Below the pieces are notes generated by a model. The model did not search any database and was not told the DNA's origin. It saw only the letters and a list, made by a program, of their open reading frames with translations. Below are positions 33,064-42,350 of a stretch of DNA of 64,000 nucleotides, piece by piece. Position 1 is the stretch's first letter, and each line of letters starts with the position of its first letter. The position numbers were made by a program, and so were the translations under genes. Origin of the DNA: Caryophanales bacterium UBA6768 (GTDB lineage: Bacteria; Bacillota; Bacilli; Bacillales_D; Amphibacillaceae); assembly GCA_002453315.1 (NCBI GenBank), contig DKGO01000168.1:1-64000 (forward strand), in the 5' to 3' direction.

Positions 33064-34418
33064 ACAGGAATTCCCCCTTTTAACGTTGCTTTCACCGCAT
33101 CAATGAGTGCTGACTGCGTATTATTCTTTTTATTTAAAGCATCCATCACACGCTCGTCCATTGTTTCTTTAGCGATTAAATGATGGATAATCACTGTGTC
33201 TGTTTGTCCTTGCCTATACAGCCTTGCATTTGTTTGTTGATATAACTCCAAGCTCCAAGTTAGTCCAAACCATACGAGGGTTGAACCACCCGCTTGTAAA
33301 TTTAAACCATGTCCTGCCGATGCTGGATGGATGGCTGCAATTTGAATCTTTCCATCGTTCCATTTCTTAATCGAATCACTACTTGTTAAAACTTCTACCT
33401 TAAATCGGTTTTGTATTCGGAGCAGGTCGTGTTTAAACCAATAAGCAATTAATACTGGTTTACCATTTGCTGCTTCAATGATATCTTCTAGCTTTTCGAG
33501 TTTTCGGTCATGTATTTGAGTGACAGAACCGTTATCATCGTAAACTGCACCATTTGCCATTTGAAGAAGTTTATTTGATAAAGCCGCTGCATTTGAAGCG
33601 GTTATGTCCTCCCCTTTTATCGTTGTAATCAAATCACGTTTCATGACATCAAGCGTTTCTTTTTCTTTCTGATTTAACGAAACAGGCATTTCATTCATGA
33701 CTAAATCGGGTAGTTTTAAATAGTCCGTCCCTTTCATGCTGATAGTGATATCGCTTATTTTTTCATATATCGCTTCTTCCGCCCCTGGTTTTGGTTTATA
33801 TGAAAAAATCATATATTGATTTCTTTTGTCAGGATCAAAGTATGATTCTCTGAAACGTCCGATGAACTTCCCTAATCTTTCACCCATATCAAGTAATCGG
33901 TACTCCGCCCATAAGTCCATTAAGCCATTCGATGAAGGTGTTCCTGTTAAACCAACTATTCTTTTAATATTAGGTCTCACTTTCATCAAGCTTTTAAAGC
34001 GTTTTGATTGATGAGATTTAAACGATGATAATTCATCAATAACGACCATATCAAAATTAAAATCGATACCGCTTCTAGCAATCAACCATTCTACATTTTC
34101 ACGATTAATGATATAAATGTGGGCATCTGAATATAGTGCTTCTAAGCGCTCTTTTTCTGTCCCAACAGCAACTGCATAAGTTAATCCTTTCAAGTGACTC
34201 CATTTTTCAATTTCTTCTGGCCACGTATTTCTAGCAACCCTGAGCGGTGCGATTACTAAAACCCTATCAACTTCAAATCGTTCTAACATCAATTCATAAA
34301 TAGCAGTCAGTGTAATCACACTTTTACCGAGACCCATTTCAAGAAATATTGCCGTTATAGGATTTTCTATAATAAAATTTGTTGCAAACTCCTGATATTT
34401 ATGTGGCTTGAATTTCAT
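33060..34418 (-). CDS. SNF2-family DNA helicase/ATPase
   Basis: A 452-residue superfamily-2 ATPase. FLEMGLGKSVITL is motif I (Walker A), LVIAPLRVARNTWPEEI motif Ia, MVVIDELSSFKSH motif II, GLTGTPSSNGLMDLW motif III, HPASAGHGLNLQAG motif V and NARLYRQGQTD motif VI. It remodels or translocates on DNA during phage replication or recombination. The ATG at 34418 is eight bases after GGAGG; an in-frame codon at 34448 overlaps the site. It overlaps the VRR-NUC gene by 20 bases; the two are a common pair in Bacillota phages. Confidence 0.92.
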   Translation of the reverse strand: MKFKPHKYQEFATNFIIENPITAIFLEMGLGKSVITLTAIYELMLERFEVDRVLVIAPLRVARNTWPEEIEKWSHLKGLTYAVAVGTEKERLEALYSDAHIYIINRENVEWLIARSGIDFNFDMVVIDELSSFKSHQSKRFKSLMKVRPNIKRIVGLTGTPSSNGLMDLWAEYRLLDMGERLGKFIGRFRESYFDPDKRNQYMIFSYKPKPGAEEAIYEKISDITISMKGTDYLKLPDLVMNEMPVSLNQKEKETLDVMKRDLITTIKGEDITASNAAALSNKLLQMANGAVYDDNGSVTQIHDRKLEKLEDIIEAANGKPVLIAYWFKHDLLRIQNRFKVEVLTSSDSIKKWNDGKIQIAAIHPASAGHGLNLQAGGSTLVWFGLTWSLELYQQTNARLYRQGQTDTVIIHHLIAKETMDERVMDALNKKNNTQSALIDAVKATLKGGIPV

Positions 34419-34680
34419 CCAACATCCCTCCAATACTTTCAGGATCATCTAGACAAAAGACGATAAAACCTAGTGATTCTAACTGCTGTTTTCTTTTCTG
34501 CTGAAGCGGTCTGAGTTTCTTCCCAGGTGCCTTCACTTCAACAAAGCCGATTTTTCCGTTTGGCAGTAACACTAACCGATCAGGCAATCCATCAAAACCC
34601 GGAGATGTAAGTTTAATAGATAAACCCTTCATATTTCTAACTGCTTCACTTAACTTTAACTCGATAGTTTTTTCCCGCAT
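34399..34680 (-). CDS. VRR-NUC domain nuclease
   Basis: A 93-residue VRR-NUC protein of the PD-(D/E)xK superfamily. GLSIKLTSPGFDGLPDRLVL holds the conserved GxPDR acid, and KIGFVEVKAPGKKLRPLQQ the E-x-K pair. Stand-alone VRR-NUC proteins of phages and transposons act on branched DNA such as Holliday junctions. Its overlap with the SNF2 helicase gene suggests a joint role in recombination-dependent replication or repair. Confidence 0.92.
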   Translation of the reverse strand: MREKTIELKLSEAVRNMKGLSIKLTSPGFDGLPDRLVLLPNGKIGFVEVKAPGKKLRPLQQKRKQQLESLGFIVFCLDDPESIGGMLDEIQAT

Positions 34681-34693
34681 TCCAAACTCTCCT

Positions 34694-34938
34694 GTTCCAA
34701 ACGTTTTTAAACTTTCTTACGCGCGTATATGCGTATTTGCGTGATTTAACCCTATATTCTTATATTTTCCTAATATCATATTTTTCTTGGAACATTGGAA
34801 CAAGTTTTTCACAAACCCTTATACAACATAGGTTGATTGCTGTTCCTAACTATGTGACGAACTTCTTATATTTTGTTCCAGGAACATAATATTCTGTTCC
34901 AATGTGATGTTTTTGTTCCAAACTCGATTTTTTGGAAC
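34694..34938. repeat. Cluster of GTTCCAA/TTGGAAC iterons, candidate replication origin or operator array
   Basis: In 245 non-coding bases there are six exact copies of GTTCCAA or its complement (34694, 34787, 34795, 34896, 34915, 34932 as first bases) and two variants (34842, 34875, the latter in the palindrome TTCCAGGAA). An alternating CGCGCGTATATGCGTATT stretch and strong A/T blocks lie between. It separates the primase gene from the nuclease-helicase pair. More copies occur just inside the primase gene (for example around 35068). Confidence 0.6.
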
Positions 34939-34939
34939 G

Positions 34940-37285
34940 TCACTTTTTTAATTCATACACCCACTGCGTTCCGTAAATGGGAAGTCTCTTTTTCTTTGAT
35001 AAACCTGTCCAGCCACCAATGCTGGCCATAATGGTTGATATTTCGTTACCATCTATCCGTCTTAAATTGGAACGTTCCTTTTGGAAACATTCACACCAAA
35101 TCTCCATATTAGAAACATGCTCCCGTTTCCAAACACCTTGTTTTGGACTATCACCAAATTCAGTTCCATTGATAAATGCTCTACGTTCAAATAAGTCCAT
35201 ATCGTCCCAATCATCAGGAAGTAGAGTTTCTAAATATTCACGAACCAACCCTTCTCGCTCGTCCGATTCCATCGCCATTCGCTGTTCTTCTTTTGCTAAC
35301 TGATCAATATCATGTTCAAGGTACAGCTTTTCACCCTGCTTCACGTATTCGAGTGTTTCTGCCCATATTTGCAGCACTTCTTCTTCAGTTACTTCCCACG
35401 ATTTCTTTACTCCATCGCCTGGAGTTTTCACAGGCCAAAATCGTCTGTTACCTGTCGTATCCCTTAAATAACCTTTTTCAGCATTAGTTGTTCCAAAGAA
35501 TACACATTGCCTTAAATGTGGTGTAACTCTTTTTGCAAAACTCGCTCGATAAATGTCGTTTTGTCGTGAAAGGAAACTCCTCAGTGTTTCTACTTCTGCT
35601 TTTTTAAGTCCAGCAAGTTCTCCGATTTCAATGATCCAGTAACCTTGTAATTTCTCAGCAGCTGTCTTATCTTTTGTGTCCGATAAACTTAAGCTGTCCG
35701 AAAACCATTCACCACCAAGCCTTGCAATAAGCGTACTTTTCCCGACTCCTTGAGGTCCGTTTAAAACGAGGATTGAATCAAATTTAATGCCAGGTGTGAG
35801 AACTCTAGATATTGCCGCACATAATGTTTTCCTTGTTACAGCACGAACATATGGATTATCATCCGCTCCTAAATAATCAATTAATAACGTATCGACTCGT
35901 GGCACTTTATCCCACTCGGGCAATTCATCGAGATAATCTCGAATCGGATGATAAGACCTATCATCAGCTACTTTCGCAATTGCAATATCATAATTTCTAG
36001 CTGAGAACGTTCCATAGTGCGTATCAACATAGCTAACAAGCTGAGCATCATCCGCATCCCGCCAATATTTAGATGGGTGCGACCAAGGAACAGGACTAAC
36101 AATCTCCAAGTTGTCTGATAGCTCATTAAAAACAATACCTTGAAGGTTTTCATCATGTTCCAATATTAAGGTAAGATTTCTAAGTGTATTTTTAACTGCG
36201 CCTGTTTTATCAAGCTCAAGCTGTCCTTCCCAGTCATCTTCCGTAAACTCGATTTCTGCTTGTTCTTTTCGTTCTTCTGCAAACTGCACCTTTACCTGCT
36301 CATCCTTTAAAGCAAACTCAGTCATAGCCTTAAAGGATGGAAGTTTTGTTACTGCGGTTGAATAAGATGTTTTGTCATCTAAATCTTGAAACAAATGTAA
36401 TCGAACTAGGTCAAATGCATTGTGTAAGTTCCCTGAAGCAGGATCTGTTGCATGATGGCTATAAGCAAACTTTCCGTTATATACAACGACCCCTGCAGAC
36501 GAATCAGCTGGTATATAATCAAATCTTCCTTCCATCAAACTTGGTTCATACACATGCGACAAAAAACTATCAATGGCTTCTTCGATAGAATAAGCCCTAC
36601 AAAAAGCGCCAATAATACCATCCTTCTCTAGAGGATCAGCCTGTCTTTTAATATTCCTTTGTACAACTTCGGATTGCCTTGACGATACAGGCCATGTTGT
36701 CGTATCTCTCCAATCGTCATATTTCGACAAATAGAAATCAGGATCTAATAACTCACCATCTTTTTGCTCGAAAATGAATTCACCATTTGACGGTGTCGAT
36801 GGCCAGTACATTAATCTTGAGGGTTCATATGTTGTATCATCAAAATAATCAATACCGATTTCTTTTGCGACCATTCTTGCGACCGCTGGATATTCATCTT
36901 CCGAAACATCACGTTTAAACGGAATAATTAGACGTAGCCTTGGTTTTTCAGGAGTGTGTTTATGTGTTGAATATACGCAGCATTTAAAATCATAAAGAAG
37001 TTCAATTTGATCCCAAATACCAGGTACTGCGTAGTCCATATCAAGGGTAAGAAGTGAACGTGACAAAACATGTCCGTTCCTTCTTTTCCCCTGCTTTAAA
37101 GCACCACCAACAAAGCCACCAACATCTTTTGTTGCATCTTGTTTTGCACGATTCATTTTTCTATATTCATCTACCGTTTCAGTTGTACGGATTGTCTGAT
37201 TTACAAGATTAATAAACTCGTCCCACGTTACATCTTTGTTCTTCCACTTTCTGTCCATTCGACTATTTCCGACAGCTATTTTCAT
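34940..37285 (-). CDS. VapE-type primase/helicase (virulence-associated E family)
   Basis: A protein of about 781 residues. The N-terminal ~300 residues form a primase-polymerase-like domain (RSLLTLDMDYAVPGIWDQI, then CCVYSTHKHTPEKPRLRLI, with acidic and histidine residues of archaeo-eukaryotic primases). The C-terminal VapE ATPase has SILVLNGPQGVGKSTLIARL (Walker A), YWIIEIGELAGLKKAEVE (Walker B) and FFGTTNAEKGYLRDTTGNRR (sensor/arginine finger). It probably primes and unwinds phage DNA. The start at 37285 is used because the GGAGGT ribosome-binding site lies inside the five extra codons of the longer frame. Confidence 0.92.
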   Translation of the reverse strand: MKIAVGNSRMDRKWKNKDVTWDEFINLVNQTIRTTETVDEYRKMNRAKQDATKDVGGFVGGALKQGKRRNGHVLSRSLLTLDMDYAVPGIWDQIELLYDFKCCVYSTHKHTPEKPRLRLIIPFKRDVSEDEYPAVARMVAKEIGIDYFDDTTYEPSRLMYWPSTPSNGEFIFEQKDGELLDPDFYLSKYDDWRDTTTWPVSSRQSEVVQRNIKRQADPLEKDGIIGAFCRAYSIEEAIDSFLSHVYEPSLMEGRFDYIPADSSAGVVVYNGKFAYSHHATDPASGNLHNAFDLVRLHLFQDLDDKTSYSTAVTKLPSFKAMTEFALKDEQVKVQFAEERKEQAEIEFTEDDWEGQLELDKTGAVKNTLRNLTLILEHDENLQGIVFNELSDNLEIVSPVPWSHPSKYWRDADDAQLVSYVDTHYGTFSARNYDIAIAKVADDRSYHPIRDYLDELPEWDKVPRVDTLLIDYLGADDNPYVRAVTRKTLCAAISRVLTPGIKFDSILVLNGPQGVGKSTLIARLGGEWFSDSLSLSDTKDKTAAEKLQGYWIIEIGELAGLKKAEVETLRSFLSRQNDIYRASFAKRVTPHLRQCVFFGTTNAEKGYLRDTTGNRRFWPVKTPGDGVKKSWEVTEEEVLQIWAETLEYVKQGEKLYLEHDIDQLAKEEQRMAMESDEREGLVREYLETLLPDDWDDMDLFERRAFINGTEFGDSPKQGVWKREHVSNMEIWCECFQKERSNLRRIDGNEISTIMASIGGWTGLSKKKRLPIYGTQWVYELKK

Positions 37286-37303
37286 ATCGATTACCTCCAA
37301 TGC

Positions 37304-38083
37304 TTAACTGTCCATTTCAATTTTAGGTAAGATGCCTTTTGCTTTTAGTAAGTCATAAATAAACAATCGACCTTTTTGCGTCCAATACGTATGAACTTTT
37401 GAACGATCATATCCATTGCTATCTTTATATGTGTGAGTTTTTGTTGTTGTATATCCAAACTCAGCATGGTTTTGATATAGCAACCAAATCTTCCCTTGTT
37501 TATATTGAACCCCTTGTTCGTGTAAGTATTTATTTAACCAGCGAGCAGATTTTCCATAATCTTTGGCAATCACTGAAATTGCAACTGCGTCCTCACAATT
37601 TAAAACAACATCGTAATAACTTGCTTTGGGTTTCATTTCAACAATTTGCTGTTCCTGGACTTTCACTGTTTCTGATAATTGATTATTTTTTAACCGTTCT
37701 GCCTTTAATTCTTCCAGTGCTTTAATCAAAATATCTGGATTAGCTAATACCTCATCCACTGCGTACAATCCATGTTTTCGAATAGATGGAAGAACGTCAT
37801 GCGTAATCCATCTTCTAAATTTTTTAGCATTTGGTTTATTTGAGCGAATAATCAACGTGTATAAACCACTTTCATTTATACAAACCATATTTTGCGGCCC
37901 GCCAAGGGTGTCCACCTTTATCGGCTCCCTTTCATCAGCATCAAGTTTTTCAACAGCATCACGATGTTTTGATATACCTAAGACTTCACAAACATCCTTT
38001 GCAACCCACCATGGATTGCCTTCCTTTAATACCGTTCTAACTGAACTGCCTTCAAAATCAAATACTTTTAAATTGTTCATCAT
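37304..38083 (-). CDS. Phage antirepressor (BRO-N plus ANT/KilA-C)
   Basis: A 259-residue two-domain antirepressor. Residues 1-110 are BRO-N (GNPWWVAKDVCEVLGISKHR; FRRWITHDVLPSIRKHG), residues 110-150 a coiled coil and 150-259 the ANT/KilA-C domain (IAKDYGKSARWLNKYLHEQG; HTYWTQKGRLFIYDLL). Antirepressors inactivate the lysogenic repressor and so promote induction. Its place inside the replication block between primase and polymerase is common in phages with DUF2800/DUF2815. No matching CI-like repressor is visible in the window. Confidence 0.92.
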   Translation of the reverse strand: MMNNLKVFDFEGSSVRTVLKEGNPWWVAKDVCEVLGISKHRDAVEKLDADEREPIKVDTLGGPQNMVCINESGLYTLIIRSNKPNAKKFRRWITHDVLPSIRKHGLYAVDEVLANPDILIKALEELKAERLKNNQLSETVKVQEQQIVEMKPKASYYDVVLNCEDAVAISVIAKDYGKSARWLNKYLHEQGVQYKQGKIWLLYQNHAEFGYTTTKTHTYKDSNGYDRSKVHTYWTQKGRLFIYDLLKAKGILPKIEMDS

Positions 38084-38132
38084 ATTAATGAACCTCCTAC
38101 AAATAGTTGTAGAGTAAATAAATTTACCCTCA

Positions 38133-38170
38133 CCTATATGCGAAGAAAAAGGGGTATTCGAACCCCTCTA
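38133..38170 (-). repeat. Recurrent RNA-like element, copy 2 (between polymerase and antirepressor)
   Basis: The minus strand reads AGAGGGGTTCGAATACCCC, a T-run, then TTCGCATATAGG. It starts directly after the polymerase stop codon and ends about 45 bases before the antirepressor ribosome-binding site. GGGGT and ACCCC can pair around the central TTCGAAT. Confidence 0.75.
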
Positions 38171-38172
38171 AA

Positions 38173-40107
38173 TTAATCTTTTTTATAGAAGTTTGTATCA
38201 AACCCATCCGCACGTAATTCTAGCGTTTCTGCCCAAGGTGGAGATAGACTCATTAAATCACTGATATATTCGACCGTTACATCGTTTGGTGCTTCAATGA
38301 CAATTTCATCATGTATGTGCATGACAATTCGAAAACGTTCATCATGAACACGTTGTAAAGCAAAACATAATAAATCTCTTGAGACAGCCTGGACAATGTT
38401 CTCGACAAACTTGGGACCATAGCTGAAAATTCGCTCCCACTTCTTTGTTGCACCAATACCTTCATACGAAACAGACTCATTTCCAAAACTGTTTATCCCT
38501 ATTCTTGGCTTTACATAGGAAAGCCATCTGCCCGAAGGTAAACCTATGAGTAACATGCCACTCTGATATTCAAATTTTATTCCATGAGTTGCGTGGGACT
38601 TTCTTTTACGCACAGTTTCCTTTGCTGCCCGGTCAACATCCCACCAAAACTTAACAATCCTTGAATTCGACTGCCGCCAAACATCAACAAGGGGCTTCAA
38701 TTCCGATTCTTCCAAACCCATATTGGTTGCTCCCATTGACTTCAATGCACCAACTGAACCGCCATAACCAAGTGCCAATTCGGCAATTTTCCCTTTCTGT
38801 CTTAATGGACTGTCCTTTGTAATTTCATCTATCGGCACTTTAAACATTTGTGCAGCTGAAGCCTCGTAAATTTTCCCATGTGATGCAAACACTTCATTTC
38901 GCCAAGTTTCGCCTGCAAGCCAGGCAATCACACGTGCTTCAATCGCACTAAAGTCAACGATTATGAAGCGATTGTTCCGAATAGGAACAAATGCGGTCCT
39001 TATAAGCTGAGAAAGTACACTCGGAACAGATTCATATAAAATTTGTAAGGCCTCAAAATTACCTTGTTTCAATAAAGCACGTGCTTCATCTAAATCAGAT
39101 ATATGGTTTTGTGGTAGGTTCTGGACTTGAATTAACCTTCCTGCAAATCTCCCCGTACGATTTGCACCGTAAAACTGAATCAATCCCCTCGCTCGTCCAT
39201 CACGACAAACGACATTTTCCATGGCTGCGTATTTTTTCACGCTGGATTTTGCCAGTTGTTTTCTCAGTTGAAGCACTTCTTTAATTTCACCTTCATTGGT
39301 TTCAATTAAATGTGTTACTGCTGCCTTATTTAAACTATCTGTTTCTACACCTTTTGTTTGTAACCATTCACGCATTTGTTTGACAGAGTTCGGGTTTTCT
39401 AGCTTAGTAATTTCCTTCATACGACTGATTAACTCGCTGCGAATTAAGTCATCACACTTAATAGCCTGAGTAACTAACTCCAAATCTAGCTTTATTCCCC
39501 TATCATTTATTAACTGATCAAGAAAATAGTTATCCCACTCTGCTTCGGGCATCGGAAATTTTGATAGTTTATCTTGTATCGCAATTTCCGTTTCCACATC
39601 ACGTTTGTTATATGCTACAAAACTGTCCCATTTGTTCGGATCGTGTTCTTTTAGATTTCTTGTTCGGCCGCCATTTGTTTTTGTTGGCTTACAAGGGATA
39701 GAGAAAAAACGAATTAAATCTTTCCCTTCCGACAGCTTTTGTTTATCCGCCCCCGTAACCATTGCAGCTCCTTCTAAAGATAACGGTAAACCTAAATAAG
39801 CAGACCACACCATTGTGCAACGCCAATCAACAGGTGATAAATCTCGCTTAAAATGTTTACTTAAACAAATCCGTTCAAACTGAGCATTAAAGGCCCATTT
39901 CGTTATATTTTCATTAAATATCGCTTGTTCAATTTCAGACGGGATAGACTCACCGTTTGCCAAATCAATGACTTGAACAGGTCCACTATCCACACTGTAA
40001 GCAAATAGCATTACTTCAAAATCATCTGCCTCCACATAGCGATAGACCCCGCTTTTAGCGAGGTCCACACCACTATACGTTTCAATATCGATGTTTATTG
40101 TTTTCAT
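38173..40107 (-). CDS. PolA-type phage DNA polymerase with 3'-5' exonuclease domain
   Basis: A 644-residue family-A polymerase. KTINIDIETYSGVDLAKSG is exonuclease motif I with the DxE pair, and YNKRDVETEIAIQ the third exonuclease motif. Polymerase motifs are FIIVDFSAIEARVIAWLAGE (A), RQKGKIAELALGYGGSVGAL (B, with the key Arg/Lys and Tyr) and RIVMHIHDEIVIEAP (C, HDE). It lacks the 5' nuclease domain. It is the main replicase; DUF2815 (probable ssDNA-binding protein) overlaps its start by four bases. Confidence 0.95.
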   Translation of the reverse strand: MKTINIDIETYSGVDLAKSGVYRYVEADDFEVMLFAYSVDSGPVQVIDLANGESIPSEIEQAIFNENITKWAFNAQFERICLSKHFKRDLSPVDWRCTMVWSAYLGLPLSLEGAAMVTGADKQKLSEGKDLIRFFSIPCKPTKTNGGRTRNLKEHDPNKWDSFVAYNKRDVETEIAIQDKLSKFPMPEAEWDNYFLDQLINDRGIKLDLELVTQAIKCDDLIRSELISRMKEITKLENPNSVKQMREWLQTKGVETDSLNKAAVTHLIETNEGEIKEVLQLRKQLAKSSVKKYAAMENVVCRDGRARGLIQFYGANRTGRFAGRLIQVQNLPQNHISDLDEARALLKQGNFEALQILYESVPSVLSQLIRTAFVPIRNNRFIIVDFSAIEARVIAWLAGETWRNEVFASHGKIYEASAAQMFKVPIDEITKDSPLRQKGKIAELALGYGGSVGALKSMGATNMGLEESELKPLVDVWRQSNSRIVKFWWDVDRAAKETVRKRKSHATHGIKFEYQSGMLLIGLPSGRWLSYVKPRIGINSFGNESVSYEGIGATKKWERIFSYGPKFVENIVQAVSRDLLCFALQRVHDERFRIVMHIHDEIVIEAPNDVTVEYISDLMSLSPPWAETLELRADGFDTNFYKKD

Positions 40108-40658
40108 GATAAGAAGTCATCATCCACATCAGTAGCAAAATCTACCGATGCATCTGTTCGACCACCTAATGGCTCCCCATCACGAATCTTTTGAATGTTA
40201 CCAAGGCCGCAAGCAATCCCCCGGTTACCATTTGAGTTAAATGCGTAAAAATTTATACTTACGCGAGCATACACTCCTGAATAAACTTCTGAACGCTCTA
40301 AAATTGGATTAATATCAGCATCTACAATCTGTGGTGGTGTAATGCTGTTTGCATTAACAAAGAAACTATCCGCATACGCTTCATCATCTGAACGGTCAAT
40401 ATCTCCATCACGAAGCGGTAATTTTAACGACTGCTTGTTTGGAATTTTCCCGCCAAACTTTCCACGGCCTTCTTCAATTGCAGCATCTACTGCTTTTTCA
40501 ATTGCTTCTAAAGTTTTCATATCACTTTTTGGAATAATCACACTCACACTATATTTTTCTTTTCCACCATTGATTGACTTTGGCTCCCACACATTTGCAT
40601 AAGATAAACGCACTACCCCTGTAATTACTTTTGTTGGATTTTTAACTGTTTTCGACAT
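40104..40658 (-). CDS. DUF2815 protein, probable single-stranded DNA-binding protein
   Basis: A 184-residue protein with the DUF2815 pattern: VITGVVRLSYANVWEPKSI, YSVSVIIPKSDMKTLEAIE, SEVYSGVYARVSINFYAFN and an acidic tail ending DVDDDFLS. The OB-like strand content and the acidic C-terminus resemble phage SSB proteins, and the family always travels with DUF2800 and a PolA-type polymerase. ssDNA binding is the likely role, known from gene context and fold similarity rather than assay as far as I can say. Confidence 0.88.
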   Translation of the reverse strand: MSKTVKNPTKVITGVVRLSYANVWEPKSINGGKEKYSVSVIIPKSDMKTLEAIEKAVDAAIEEGRGKFGGKIPNKQSLKLPLRDGDIDRSDDEAYADSFFVNANSITPPQIVDADINPILERSEVYSGVYARVSINFYAFNSNGNRGIACGLGNIQKIRDGEPLGGRTDASVDFATDVDDDFLS

Positions 40659-40660
40659 AA

Positions 40661-41791
40661 TTATTTCTCCTCCATAAATTCATTTTTAGCTGTTGATATA
40701 TTTATTTCTGGACGCTTATCCGTTACTGGAACAAGCGTTGGTTTTCCTTTTGGCTTAGTAATGAAATCACCAAGTAGTTCATTAAACTTCTTTTTACCCA
40801 TCAGTTTTTCCATGTTGGTTATGGTCAGCAGACTTTGCTTATAAATATCTTCATAGCCTGCCTTCTTTGCAGCTTCAGCTACTGCTTCTTCATCTGTATA
40901 TTTACGATTAGATCTACCTTCTACAACTTTAAAGCCTGTCCACTGTTTTCCTTGCTGAACAGCAGCATTCGTTGCATAAGCAAATATTTCATTCGCCCAT
41001 TTAGTAAGGTCTTTTACATGAAGTAAGATTTCAGCAATTTCAACATCTGTTAATAAGGGTGACTTTTTAAACTCAAATTTTGCTACCTTCAAATTTTCTT
41101 CCGCCCTTGCCCTGCACTCCACAGATGCCCTACAAAACCTACACCATTCACCAGGCTTAAATTCACCATCTCCATTAAATGCTAAATCAGCTTTTGGTTT
41201 AAGTGTGCTTTCCGCCCAATCTATTAGACTGGTCTTGGATATTTCAAAGGTTGAGATGTTTTCACGCCTCGGTTGATAGATGGTCATTTTTACTGTATCA
41301 ATGTCATAAATCGTATCGAATAGATTAAGTGCTCCAAGTGCATAAAGCATCATTTGCGGATTATTTTCCGCTTCAACTAAAACACCTTGTCCATATTTAA
41401 AATCAATAACATGAACTACATCGTCTGCAACAATCACACAGTCCCCTGTTCCAAAACCTTCTGGGACATAATTCGAAAAGTCCAATCGCTGTTCAATCAG
41501 AAGAAGTGGATCTTTCGTTATTTGTTTTACTGCCGCTAGTTCTTCCAAGATAAACTGGACATACTCATCGGTATAACGTTCCATCTCTTCAGAATCATAA
41601 ATGGATATTGGTTTCTTCGTTGGAATCTTTAACGCTTCTCTAAGCTTATGTTCCCCCAGTTCATGAGCGGCTGTCCCTTCCTTAGCCGCTTCACCACTAG
41701 AATCTTCAAACTCTAATTCAAGGCGAGCCGATGGAGTACAATTCATCCATCGATGTGCCCCTGAAGCGGATAAAATAGCATGTTTCGTCAT
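40661..41791 (-). CDS. DUF2800 protein, PD-(D/E)xK exonuclease with Fe-S-type cysteines
   Basis: A 376-residue protein of the Cas4/AddB-like nuclease group. KEGTAAHELGEHKL supplies the motif-I histidine, EGFGTGDCVIVADDVVHVI and DFKYGQGVLV the D...DxK catalytic pair, and NPQMMLYALGAL motif QxxxY-like. Cys18 together with EWCRFCRASVECRA gives the four cysteines that bind an iron-sulfur cluster in such nucleases. It probably resects DNA ends for recombination with the neighbouring DUF2815 protein. It lies two bases upstream of that gene. Confidence 0.9.
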   Translation of the reverse strand: MTKHAILSASGAHRWMNCTPSARLELEFEDSSGEAAKEGTAAHELGEHKLREALKIPTKKPISIYDSEEMERYTDEYVQFILEELAAVKQITKDPLLLIEQRLDFSNYVPEGFGTGDCVIVADDVVHVIDFKYGQGVLVEAENNPQMMLYALGALNLFDTIYDIDTVKMTIYQPRRENISTFEISKTSLIDWAESTLKPKADLAFNGDGEFKPGEWCRFCRASVECRARAEENLKVAKFEFKKSPLLTDVEIAEILLHVKDLTKWANEIFAYATNAAVQQGKQWTGFKVVEGRSNRKYTDEEAVAEAAKKAGYEDIYKQSLLTITNMEKLMGKKKFNELLGDFITKPKGKPTLVPVTDKRPEINISTAKNEFMEEK

Positions 41792-42105
41792 TGCAATTCC
41801 TCCGCATCTTTCATCAATGCTTCATAGTCTTTTTCTTCAATCTCACTTAGCTTGGTTGCACCGTATTTTTCAAGCAACTTTTTAATATCTGCCGTAAAAC
41901 CTGCTTGGCTCTTTTGTGCAAGTAACGTACGAACTTCTTCAAGCGATATTTTTTTCTTTTTCGGCTTTGCCTTTTTAACTGGTGTTTTTTCTTCCGTTCG
42001 TGGTGATTCTTCATTACTCGCCAACACTTCAGCAATCGTCTGAAGTGAGCCAGCTAAATTTTGTAAATCAGTGACCACATCAAGAAGTAATTTTGTTCTA
42101 CTCAT
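41788..42105 (-). CDS. Small helical replication-block protein (unknown)
   Basis: A 105-residue protein. The N-terminal half is a coiled coil (LLLDVVTDLQNLAGSLQTIA), followed by a lysine-rich linker (KKAKPKKKK) and a conserved-looking C-terminal helix bundle (LEEVRTLLAQKSQAGFTADI; LEKYGATKLSEIEEKDYEAL). Relatives beside DUF2800 genes are often named 'rRNA biogenesis protein rrp5', which I regard as a misleading name. Role unknown; a DNA-binding accessory of the nuclease is possible. The ATG at 42105 directly follows the stop of the gene upstream. Confidence 0.7.
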   Translation of the reverse strand: MSRTKLLLDVVTDLQNLAGSLQTIAEVLASNEESPRTEEKTPVKKAKPKKKKISLEEVRTLLAQKSQAGFTADIKKLLEKYGATKLSEIEEKDYEALMKDAEELQ

Positions 42106-42106
42106 A

Positions 42107-42310
42107 TTAAGCTTCACCGCCTTTCCGAGTCTCTTTTATTTCCACTGTTTCTACTGAGTTTCCAGGTGTTATCACGAGTAGATTTACTTTCTTACCAAAC
42201 AGTAAATCTAGCATTCGGCTACGCACTGTTTTGCGCTTACCTTCAACCACTCTCGTTTTTTCACCATTTTCATCTTTAACATTGATGATTACCTTGTGTT
42301 TTAGACTCAT
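42107..42310 (-). CDS. Small basic phage protein (unknown)
   Basis: A 67-residue protein with strands KHKVIINVKDENGEKTRVVE and VNLLVITPGNSVETVEIKE around a short helix (SRMLDLLFG). It is the first gene of the DUF2800-DUF2815-polymerase unit and follows the third copy of the recurrent RNA-like element. I do not recognise the family. Its small size and position suggest a leader-proximal regulatory or inhibitor protein, which is inference. Confidence 0.65.
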   Translation of the reverse strand: MSLKHKVIINVKDENGEKTRVVEGKRKTVRSRMLDLLFGKKVNLLVITPGNSVETVEIKETRKGGEA

Positions 42311-42350
42311 CTGGAAACACTCCTTTCTAAGGGTTTTATTTCGTCCCTTA

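Noticed and set aside
34694..34938. CRISPR array
   Set aside because: The repeated units are only seven bases long, in both orientations and irregularly spaced, unlike CRISPR repeats. No Cas genes are present; the Cas4-like nuclease at 40661 belongs to the phage DUF2800 family.
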